DNA of 5,633 nucleotides. Origin: an uncultured Fusobacterium sp. (GTDB lineage Bacteria > Fusobacteriota > Fusobacteriia > Fusobacteriales > Fusobacteriaceae). The stretch covers positions 1-5,633 of the forward strand of contig UQOH01000103.1 in assembly GCA_900542625.1 (NCBI GenBank), given 5' to 3'. Positions 1-5,633 of the stretch are shown here, piece after piece; the stretch's first letter is position 1; each line of letters opens with the position of its first letter. The position numbers and the translations under genes were made by a program. The notes under the pieces are model-generated. The model ran no database searches. It was not told the origin of the DNA and saw only the letters and a list, made by a program, of their open reading frames with translations.

Positions 1-399
1 AAAAGCTTTATCAAACAATTCTTTGTGAGATGCTTTTCTTGTTGCTCTGACAGTACTTAAAATTCCGCCGCCGTTTCTTAAAATTTCCAGATATGGTACT
101 CCTTTTAATTTCATAGGAAGTTCATTTTCTCTGGAACCATAGTGAACTAAATGAGTATGAGAATCTATTATTCCAGGGGCAACAACTTTTTTTTCAGCAT
201 CAATCATATTAGTATTATTATCTTTTAAGTTTTCAGGAATATTTCCAATACCTGTTGCTAAAACTTTTCCATTTTTTACAGCTAAAAAAGCATTTTCTAA
301 AATTTCAATATTTTCCATATTATTATCAAAATTTTTTTTGTCTAATTCTCTGGCTGTAATTAAATATCCTATATTATAAATTATTAAATCTGCTTTCAT
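1..399 (-). CDS. hutI: Imidazolonepropionase, N-terminal part (cut by window edge)
   Basis: Imidazolonepropionase (EC 3.5.2.7) hydrolyses 4-imidazolone-5-propionate to N-formimino-L-glutamate, the third step of histidine breakdown, in the cytoplasm. The reading frame is open from the ATG at 399 to position 1, giving the first 133 residues of a protein that is usually a little over 400. Visible are an N-terminal beta-sandwich part (about residues 1-75), then the start of the amidohydrolase barrel: APGIIDSHTHLVHYGSRE with the metal-ligand pair H81 and H83, R90 at the position expected to contact the substrate carboxylate, and the family signature GGGILSTVRATR (residues 110-121). The remaining metal ligands and catalytic residues lie outside the window. 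The start is fixed by GAGGGG at 405-410, 5 nt upstream. Another ATG at 404-402 also follows this site but is out of frame and reaches TGA after two codons. It is last of the four genes seen, 71 bp after hutU. The family assignment is very safe; whether the gene is intact cannot be judged. Confidence 0.95.
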   Translation of the reverse strand, partial: MKADLIIYNIGYLITARELDKKNFDNNMENIEILENAFLAVKNGKVLATGIGNIPENLKDNNTNMIDAEKKVVAPGIIDSHTHLVHYGSRENELPMKLKGVPYLEILRNGGGILSTVRATRKASHKELFDKAF

Positions 400-404
400 A
401 TCAT

Positions 405-410
405 CCCCTC
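405..410 (-). promoter_or_regulatory. Ribosome binding site of hutI, with a decoy ATG
   Basis: The minus strand reads GAGGGG ATGAT ATG. The purine run is 5 nt from the in-frame ATG at 399. A nearer ATG (404-402) directly abuts the purine run but opens only ATG-ATA-TGA, so it cannot be the gene start. This decides the start of hutI. Confidence 0.7.
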
Positions 411-426
411 TTCTTTAGTATTTAGT

Positions 427-466
427 CAAACAGGGCTGCTGCAATAAATACAGCATCCCTTGTTTG
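427..466 (-). promoter_or_regulatory. Intercistronic hairpin between hutU and hutI
   Basis: Just after the hutU stop codon the DNA can fold into an imperfect stem. CAAACA (427-432) pairs with TGTTTG (461-466), GGG (433-435) with CCC (457-459), and TGCTG (437-441) with CAGCA (451-455). There is one C/T mismatch, one bulged T and a 9-nt loop, making 14 pairs. On the hut coding strand it is followed by ACTAAATACT, not a run of U, so a classical intrinsic terminator is not supported in that direction. Read on the plus strand it is followed by a T-rich stretch (467-477) and looks more like a terminator for antisense transcription. It could act as an mRNA-stabilising or processing element, a weak attenuator before hutI, or a block to antisense transcripts. 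The structure is seen; its role is inference. Confidence 0.6.
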
Positions 467-470
467 TATT

Positions 471-2498
471 TTATTTAACTTTTTCTTCTACTAATTTTTT
501 TATTAATTCAGTATCTGCTATATAAGGCAGAGTAATATGGTCTGTTCCTTGATTGTTTTTATTATATTCTATAACAGTTTCAATAGAGTGTTCATTTCTT
601 GCCCAAGCTCTTCTTGCTACTCCTCCCATAACATCCCAAGGCATAGCCTGCATCAGAATTTCATCAACCCTGTGGCTTCCATCAAGAACCATTCCAAATC
701 CTCCGTTAATAGATTTTCCAATTCCTACTCCTCCGCCGTTATGAAGAGCTATCATTGTCATTCCTCTTGCAGCATTTCCTGCAAAACATTGTGCTGCCAT
801 ATCTGCCATTATATTACTTCCGTCTTTTATATTTGAAGTTTCTCTGAAAGGTGAATCAGTACCTGATACATCATGATGATCTCTTCCAAGCATTACAGGA
901 CCAATTTCTCCATTTCTTACCATTTTATTAAATTTTAAAGCAATATTTGTTCTGCTCATAGCATCTTGGTAGAATATTCTGGCTTGTGTTCCTACAACAA
1001 GACCGTTTTTATCTGCATCATGTATCCAGATATAGTTATCTCTATCTTGATATCTTCTGTTAGGATCAACTAACTCAAGAGCAGCTTTATCTGTTTTTAA
1101 TAAATCTTCTTTTTTACCTGATAAGCAAACCCATCTGAATGGTCCATATCCATAATCAAATAATTCAGGTCCAAGTATATCTTCTACATATGAAGGGAAT
1201 ATAAATCCTCCTTTATCATCTCTTCCATTTTTAGAAATTTCTTTAATTCCTATATCATATAGAGATTTTAAGAAACTGTTTCCATAGTCAAAGAAATATA
1301 CTCCTTTTTCTGTAAGTTTTTTAATTACATTGTAATGCTTTCTAAGTGTTTCATCTACCATTTTATTGAATGTTTCTCTGTCTTCAGCAAGAAGTCTTGT
1401 TCTTTCTTCAAAAGATATTCCTACAGGACAATATCCTCCATCATATACAGCATGACATGATGTTTGATCTGACAGTAAATCAATATGAATATTATTTTTA
1501 TCTGCGTATTCCAGCAGGTCAACTATATTTCCGTGGAATGCTATTGCGTAAGGAATCTTAGCTGCTATTTTTTCTGCTGCTTTATCAAAAGCCTCTTTTG
1601 GAGTTTCAGCAATTTCATTTATCCATCCTTGATTTAGTCTTGTATATATTCTTGAAATATCAACTTCTGCAACAATTCCTACTCCTTTTGCAATTACGGT
1701 TGCTTTTCCCTGAGCTCCACTCATTCCTCCAAGTCCAGATGTTACAAATAATTTTCCCGTTAAATCTCCATCTTTTGGAACTCCACAGAATAATCTTGCT
1801 GCATTTAAAATAGTTGAATATGTACCATGAACTATTCCTTGAGGACCAATATACATCCATCCTCCAGCAGTCATCTGACCATAGTTTGCTACTCCTATTG
1901 CAGCTCCTCTTGCCCAGTTTGCATAGTCATCAAATATTCCTATCATTAATCCGTTTGTTATAATTGCTCTTGGAGCTGTTGGATTTGATCTGAATAATCC
2001 TGTAGGATGTCCAGAAGCTACTACTAAAGTTTGATCTTGTGTCATATTTTCAAGATATTTTTTTATTAATCTATACTGCATCCAGTTTTGACAAACCTGC
2101 CCAGTTTCTCCATAAGTTACTAGTTCATATGGATATAAAGCTATTTCAAAATCAAGGTTGTTATCTATCATAACCTGCATTGCCTTTGCCTCAGTACATT
2201 TTCCTTTATATTCATCTATAGGTTTTCCATAAATTCTTCCATGAGGTCTGAATCTATAACCATAAATTCTTCCATGTTCCATAAGTTCTTCTAAAAATTC
2301 AGGAGCAAGTTTTTCATGAAATTCTTCTGGAATATATCTTAAAGCGTTTTTTAGAGCAAGCTCTATTTCATCTTTTTCTAAATGAACAACTCTTTTTGGA
2401 GCTCTTCTTATTTTTGGATCAAATTCCTGTATAGTTTCAGGTATATCCTCAGCTGTAAGTTTTATTGTCATAGCATTGTATATTTCATTATTTACCAT
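471..2498 (-). CDS. hutU: Urocanate hydratase (urocanase), long form
   Basis: Urocanate hydratase (EC 4.2.1.49) adds water to urocanate to give 4-imidazolone-5-propionate, using tightly bound NAD+ as an electrophilic cofactor; it is cytosolic. The 675-residue product matches the long form found in animals (human UROC1 is about 676) rather than the roughly 555-residue form of Pseudomonas and Bacillus; part of the extra length is an N-terminal stretch of roughly 75-100 residues. Motifs: SGHPTGLF (162-169), YGQMTAGGWMYIGPQGI (206-222), the nucleotide-binding stretch VTSGLGGMSGAQ (252-263), GSDQTSCH-like SDQTSCHA (343-350), FDYGN (403-407), GPFRWVCLSG (452-461), RDHHDVSGTDSPFRETSN (539-556) and ALHNGGGVGIG (584-594). 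At the site corresponding to the Cys of ARICW in the Pseudomonas enzyme this protein has Phe (ARIFY, 506-510). The start is set by GGAGGG with 8 nt spacing; the next ATG at 2471 lacks such a site. It lies 27 bp after hutH. Assignment is very safe. Confidence 0.97.
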   Translation of the reverse strand: MVNNEIYNAMTIKLTAEDIPETIQEFDPKIRRAPKRVVHLEKDEIELALKNALRYIPEEFHEKLAPEFLEELMEHGRIYGYRFRPHGRIYGKPIDEYKGKCTEAKAMQVMIDNNLDFEIALYPYELVTYGETGQVCQNWMQYRLIKKYLENMTQDQTLVVASGHPTGLFRSNPTAPRAIITNGLMIGIFDDYANWARGAAIGVANYGQMTAGGWMYIGPQGIVHGTYSTILNAARLFCGVPKDGDLTGKLFVTSGLGGMSGAQGKATVIAKGVGIVAEVDISRIYTRLNQGWINEIAETPKEAFDKAAEKIAAKIPYAIAFHGNIVDLLEYADKNNIHIDLLSDQTSCHAVYDGGYCPVGISFEERTRLLAEDRETFNKMVDETLRKHYNVIKKLTEKGVYFFDYGNSFLKSLYDIGIKEISKNGRDDKGGFIFPSYVEDILGPELFDYGYGPFRWVCLSGKKEDLLKTDKAALELVDPNRRYQDRDNYIWIHDADKNGLVVGTQARIFYQDAMSRTNIALKFNKMVRNGEIGPVMLGRDHHDVSGTDSPFRETSNIKDGSNIMADMAAQCFAGNAARGMTMIALHNGGGVGIGKSINGGFGMVLDGSHRVDEILMQAMPWDVMGGVARRAWARNEHSIETVIEYNKNNQGTDHITLPYIADTELIKKLVEEKVK

Positions 2499-2525
2499 CT
2501 TAATCTCCCTCCAGATTTATTATAA

Positions 2526-4061
2526 TTAAATTTTTAAAATTCCTATTGTTTTTTCTACTTCATTCACTATTTTATTAGTTTCAATTAGTTTTTCTACAGC
2601 GTTTATATCTAAATTCATTACTCTGTCTTTGTCATAGTAACTTACTGTTTCTCTTACCTGGTTATATGCTTTTTCAGTTCCTGTACCAAGTTCTGTTTTA
2701 ACTTTTCTTAAATCTATTCCCTGACATGCAGAAAGAATTTCCATAGCAATTACTTTTCTGGCATTTTTTAAAATTTCTCCAGCTTTTCTTGCTGCTATTG
2801 TTCCCATCGATACATGATCTTCTTGATTTGCTGATGATGGAATAGAGTCTACTGATGCTGGATGTGCTAATACTTTATTTTCTGAAACCAATGAGGCAGC
2901 ACTGTATTGTACTATCATAAATCCTGAGTTTACTCCTCCGTTTTCAACAAGGAATGCAGGAAGTCCACAGTTTAAATTAGGATTTACTAATCTTTCTATT
3001 CTTCTTTCAGATACGTTTGCCATTTCTGATATAGCAATACCTAAGAAGTCAAAAGGAAGAGCCATTGGCTGTCCGTGGAAGTTTCCTCCTGATATAACAT
3101 CATCTGTATCAGAGAAAATAATAGGGTTGTCTGTAACAGCTTCCATTTCTATTTCAACTTTATTTTTAACATAATCTAAAGCATCTTTGCTGGCTCCATG
3201 TATTTGAGGGATACATCTTAAAACATATGGATCTTGGGTTCTCATCTCTCCTTGTTTTGTTGTACATTTGCTTGATGTAAGAATGTTTCTGAAATTTTCA
3301 GCTGTTCTTATCTGTCCTTGATGTCCTCTTACTTCGTGAACTCTTGGATCAAAAGCACAAGTTATTCCGTGTAAAGCTTCCATAGTTAAAGCTCCGGCTA
3401 TATCTAAATGTTTCATTAGATTTATTGCATCATAAGTTACATGAGCTCCTATTGATGTCATTACTTGTGTCCCATTAATAAGTGCAAGTCCTTCTTTAGA
3501 AGAAAGGCTTTCCAGTATTGGAATTCCTGCTTTATTCATTGCCTCTTTTCCATCCAGCAGTTCATCATTATAGTAAGCTTTTCCCATTCCAAGCATTACT
3601 AAAACCATATGAGAAAGAGGAGCTAAATCTCCAGAGGCTCCCAAAGAACCTTTCTCAGGAATAAAAGGAGTAACTCCTTTGTTAAGCATGTTTACAAGAG
3701 TATCAACAATTATTTTTCTTACTCCTGAATGTCCTTTACAAAGATTTACTACTCTAAGGAGCATTATACCTTTTGCAGCGTCTATTGGAAGAGGATTTCC
3801 CACTCCGCATGAATGACTCATAATAAGATTTTTTTGTAATAATCCTGTTTCTTCTTCAGAAACAACTGTATCAGAAAATTTTCCAAATCCAGTTGTAATT
3901 CCATATGATACTTTTTTATTTTTTACATATCTATCTACTAATTCTCTAGCCTCAGCTATTTTTTTATATGCCTTTTCAGAAATTTCTACTTTATATCCGT
4001 TTCTCGTAACATTAATTAAATCTTCCAAAGTAATTTTATTTTCTCCAACTATTAATTTCAT
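2526..4061 (-). CDS. hutH: Histidine ammonia-lyase (histidase)
   Basis: Histidine ammonia-lyase (EC 4.3.1.3) removes ammonia from L-histidine to give trans-urocanate, the committed step of the pathway, as a cytosolic homotetramer in known members. The 511-residue length is typical. The Ala-Ser-Gly triad that cyclises into the MIO prosthetic group is present at 142-144 within GSLGASGDLAPLSHM. Other active-site positions known from the Pseudomonas putida enzyme are kept at nearly the same numbers: Y53 (SYGITTGFG), H83 (MSHS), N196 (LINGTQ), Y279 and R282 (QDPYVLRC), F328 (GGNFHGQP) and E414 (NQEDHVSMG). A tyrosine or phenylalanine ammonia-lyase is less likely because the Ser-His of MSHS and the Gln-Glu of NQEDHVS follow the histidase pattern, and the neighbours are hut genes. 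AGGAGG at 4072-4077 precedes the ATG by 10 nt. It follows the transporter by 55 bp with no terminator visible. No damage is seen. Confidence 0.97.
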   Translation of the reverse strand: MKLIVGENKITLEDLINVTRNGYKVEISEKAYKKIAEARELVDRYVKNKKVSYGITTGFGKFSDTVVSEEETGLLQKNLIMSHSCGVGNPLPIDAAKGIMLLRVVNLCKGHSGVRKIIVDTLVNMLNKGVTPFIPEKGSLGASGDLAPLSHMVLVMLGMGKAYYNDELLDGKEAMNKAGIPILESLSSKEGLALINGTQVMTSIGAHVTYDAINLMKHLDIAGALTMEALHGITCAFDPRVHEVRGHQGQIRTAENFRNILTSSKCTTKQGEMRTQDPYVLRCIPQIHGASKDALDYVKNKVEIEMEAVTDNPIIFSDTDDVISGGNFHGQPMALPFDFLGIAISEMANVSERRIERLVNPNLNCGLPAFLVENGGVNSGFMIVQYSAASLVSENKVLAHPASVDSIPSSANQEDHVSMGTIAARKAGEILKNARKVIAMEILSACQGIDLRKVKTELGTGTEKAYNQVRETVSYYDKDRVMNLDINAVEKLIETNKIVNEVEKTIGILKI

Positions 4062-4116
4062 TAAAAAATCGCCTCCTGTGTTTTAGTAAATTTATTAATA
4101 ATAGTTATAAAAATTT

Positions 4117-5415
4117 TTAAAATATAAGAGAACCAATAAGAGCAAAAATAATTAATGGGATATTGTAGTGTAAAAAAGTTGGAACACATGTATCCCAGAT
4201 ATGTTCATGTTGTCCATCTGCATTTAATCCAGATGTTGGACCAAGTGTTGAATCTGATGCAGGAGATCCAGCATCTCCAAGTGCTCCTGCTGCTGCAACA
4301 AGAATTGCTACTCCTGCTGGAGAAAAACCAAGTTTAATAGCTAAAGGACAATAGATTACAGCAAGAATAGGGATTGTTCCAAAAGATGTACCTATTCCAA
4401 GTGTTACAATTAGTCCTACAAGCAGCATTATGAAAGCTCCCAAAACTTTGCTTGTACCTATAATAGAGATTACTCCTGTTACAAGTTCTGGAACAGCTCC
4501 TGTTTCTCTTATAACATTTCCATAGCCTGCTGCCACAAGCATTACAAAGGCGATAAATCCCATAAGCTGAATACCACCATCCAATGTAGAATCAATATCT
4601 TTCCATACAATAACTTTTGTGATTACCATAAATGTAAGTGCAAATAACGCTCCTAAAGGAAGAGATCCTGTCCATAATTGTATTGCAAAAGCTATTATAG
4701 CTCCTATCAGTGCAAACATATGTTTTCTTTCGAAAATTATTTCTTTATCTGCCTGCATTTCATTATCATTCATTTTATACTCTCTTGGTTTTCTGTAACT
4801 GATAAACACTGCTGTTAAAAGTCCTAAAAACATTCCAAGTCCAAGAAGCCAGTTTACAGAATATATGTCTTTAAGCGTAACAGGAACGTTGTTAGCTACA
4901 AGCTGATCTCTTACTATTGTTTGAAATATTAAACCAAAACCAACAGGAAGAACTATATATGGTGCTTTTAATCCAAAAGTAAGAGCGCATGCAACAGCAC
5001 GCCTATCAATTTTTAATTTATTCATAAGAGATAATAATGGCGGAATAAGTATTGGTATAAAAGCTATATGTACAGGAATTAAATTTTGTGACGAACATGC
5101 TATTGCTGCTAAAATAAAAATTAATAAAAACTTTTTATTTTTTACAACTTTTGATATTTTTATAGCTATAATTTTTGCAAGACCAGAATTATTTACGACA
5201 ACTGCAAGAGTTCCTAAAAGAATATAGCTTAAGGCTGTTTCGGAGTTTCCTCCCATTCCATTGATTAGAATGCTCATAGTGTTGCTTAAACCCATTCCTG
5301 CAACTTCTCCTGCAACAAGGGCTGAAATTAATAAAGCGATAATAACATTTAATTTAAATAGACAAAGGATTATCATAGTTAATACTGAAAGAATTACGGG
5401 ATTTAACAACAACAT
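4117..5415 (-). CDS. YuiF/NhaC-type transporter, probable histidine permease
   Basis: A 432-residue integral membrane protein with about 11-12 hydrophobic segments (roughly residues 3-20, 22-40, 61-79, 96-130 as two, 148-168, 188-207, 233-250, 252-270, 283-300, 308-340 as two, 345-380 as two and 412-431) and a charged loop at about 207-232. Family signatures are SSQNLIPVHIAFIPILIPP (108-126), TFGLKAPYIVLPVG (146-159), GIGTSFGTIPI (340-350) and GALGDAGSPASDSTLGPTSG (377-396). This is the group usually labelled Na+/H+ antiporter family, in which Bacillus YuiF is predicted to carry histidine. Its place as first gene before hutH supports secondary, probably cation-coupled, histidine uptake; the substrate is inferred. 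The start at 5415 is chosen because AGGAGG lies 5 nt upstream and the hydrophobic segment begins at once. An in-frame ATG at 5478 would add 21 mostly polar residues, has no ribosome site and overlaps the putative promoter. Confidence 0.88.
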   Translation of the reverse strand: MLLLNPVILSVLTMIILCLFKLNVIIALLISALVAGEVAGMGLSNTMSILINGMGGNSETALSYILLGTLAVVVNNSGLAKIIAIKISKVVKNKKFLLIFILAAIACSSQNLIPVHIAFIPILIPPLLSLMNKLKIDRRAVACALTFGLKAPYIVLPVGFGLIFQTIVRDQLVANNVPVTLKDIYSVNWLLGLGMFLGLLTAVFISYRKPREYKMNDNEMQADKEIIFERKHMFALIGAIIAFAIQLWTGSLPLGALFALTFMVITKVIVWKDIDSTLDGGIQLMGFIAFVMLVAAGYGNVIRETGAVPELVTGVISIIGTSKVLGAFIMLLVGLIVTLGIGTSFGTIPILAVIYCPLAIKLGFSPAGVAILVAAAGALGDAGSPASDSTLGPTSGLNADGQHEHIWDTCVPTFLHYNIPLIIFALIGSLIF

Positions 5416-5420
5416 AAAAA

Positions 5421-5426
5421 CCTCCT
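5421..5426 (-). promoter_or_regulatory. Ribosome binding site deciding the transporter start
   Basis: A perfect AGGAGG on the minus strand is followed by TTTTT and the ATG at 5415. It sits inside the longest possible frame, which begins at 5478, and argues that the true start is the internal ATG. Confidence 0.85.
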
Positions 5427-5481
5427 GATTTAAAAAAGTTACATCATGATAAATTACACACCTTCTTTTAATTTTCATTTA

Positions 5482-5510
5482 TTTATATTTCTTATCGCGA
5501 TAATAAAAAA
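5482..5510 (-). promoter_or_regulatory. Putative sigma-70-type promoter of the hut operon
   Basis: On the minus strand TATAAA (5482-5487, five of six matches to the -10 consensus) is preceded at 17 nt by TTTTTT (5505-5510), a weak -35. Transcription would start near 5475, leaving a leader of about 60 nt before the transporter ATG. In such AT-rich DNA, matches of this kind arise by chance. What favours this one is the palindrome lying exactly in its spacer and its position just upstream of the gene. An alternative, TTGATT (5557-5562) with TATTAA (5534-5539) at 17 nt, is weaker at the -10. Confidence 0.45.
5492..5503. promoter_or_regulatory. Perfect 12-bp palindrome TTATCGCGATAA, probable operator
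   Basis: TTATCGCGATAA equals its own reverse complement and is the only GC-containing island in about 120 bp of almost pure A/T. It fits wholly between the putative -35 and -10, where a dimeric repressor would block RNA polymerase. I do not recognise the motif as the known HutC (GntR family) site and do not assign a regulator. No regulator gene is visible in the window; one could lie to the right of 5633. The palindrome is seen; the operator role is inferred. Confidence 0.55.
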
Positions 5511-5518
5511 CAAATTGC

Positions 5519-5541
5519 ATTATTAAAATCATTTTAATAAT
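5519..5541. repeat. AT-rich perfect inverted repeat, 11-bp arms
   Basis: ATTATTAAAAT (5519-5529) is followed by one C and then its exact reverse complement ATTTTAATAAT (5531-5541). It lies 15 bp upstream (in the sense of hut transcription) of the TTATCGCGATAA palindrome. It may be a second protein-binding site or simply low-complexity AT-rich DNA. Confidence 0.5.
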
Positions 5542-5596
5542 TATTTAAAAAAATATAATCAATTTTTAATATTTTTAAAAAGATTTTAATAATTAT
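5531..5596. repeat. Direct repeat of ATTTTAATAATTAT, two copies
   Basis: The 14-mer ATTTTAATAATTAT occurs at 5531-5544 and again at 5583-5596, with start points 52 bp apart, close to five helical turns. The first copy contains one arm of the inverted repeat at 5519-5541. The spacing would put both copies on the same face of the helix, which suits an activator, repressor loop or curved UP-like DNA, but chance in A/T-only sequence is a real alternative. Confidence 0.4.
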
Positions 5597-5633
5597 ATTT
5601 TACATTTCGATAATACATGATAAAAATTTAAAT

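Noticed and set aside
537..836. Open frames of 99 and 63 codons on the plus strand
   Set aside because: They lie antisense within hutU, have odd Ser/Cys/His-rich or Pro-rich composition and no ribosome site, and are explained by the codon pattern of the real gene.
1370..1860. Three further short frames overlapping hutU (1370-1561 and 1598-1813 plus strand, 1660-1860 minus strand)
   Set aside because: Low-complexity Leu/Phe/Gln-rich or Trp/Ser/Arg-rich products in shadow frames of a strongly conserved enzyme; no independent coding evidence.
4062..4116. Possible terminator or promoter between the transporter and hutH
   Set aside because: The 55-bp gap is AT-rich with only short AAATTT self-complementary pieces, no GC stem and no convincing -35/-10 pair; it holds the hutH ribosome site and otherwise looks like a plain intercistronic gap.
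4155..4337. 60-codon plus-strand frame rich in Leu and Gln
   Set aside because: Antisense to the highly conserved GDAGSPASDSTLGPTSG part of the transporter; composition is that of a mirror frame and there is no ribosome site.
5443..5450. Palindrome ATCATGAT in the transporter leader
   Set aside because: Only 8 bp, with mismatched flanks, and expected by chance in this composition; it does not resemble the TTATCGCGATAA site.

Overview
The window carries the start of a histidine-utilisation (hut) operon. All recognisable genes lie on the minus strand, so transcription runs from the right edge toward position 1. DNA is very AT-rich, with A/T-ending codons, strong AGGAGG-type ribosome sites and TAA stops. 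This base composition, the long eukaryote-like form of urocanate hydratase and the NhaC-type transporter suggest an anaerobic, amino-acid-fermenting, low-GC bacterium. A member of the Fusobacteriota (Fusobacterium or a relative) is my best guess, with a clostridial or spirochaete host as the alternative. This is inference from style and protein resemblance, not from a search.

Layout in the direction of transcription: (1) 5416-5633, an AT-rich upstream region with a probable promoter, a perfect 12-bp palindrome TTATCGCGATAA between its putative -35 and -10, and AT-rich inverted and direct repeats further out; (2) 4117-5415, a membrane transporter of the YuiF/NhaC type, probably a histidine permease; (3) 2526-4061, hutH, histidine ammonia-lyase; (4) 471-2498, hutU, urocanate hydratase of the long (about 675 residue) type; (5) 400-470, an intercistronic gap with a strong hairpin; (6) 1-399, the first 133 codons of hutI, imidazolonepropionase, cut by the window edge. 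The gaps are 55, 27 and 71 bp. I see no obvious intrinsic terminator on the coding strand and a good ribosome site before every gene, so a single transcript is likely.

Together the genes take up L-histidine and convert it to urocanate plus ammonia (HutH), to 4-imidazolone-5-propionate (HutU) and to N-formimino-L-glutamate (HutI). The genes for the last step (a formiminotransferase or formiminoglutamase) would be expected beyond the left edge but are not visible. The enzymes belong to known families. The least explained parts are the control region with its palindrome and repeats, and the hairpin between hutU and hutI. I found no mobile element, CRISPR array, tRNA or rRNA, and no evidence for a wholly new system.
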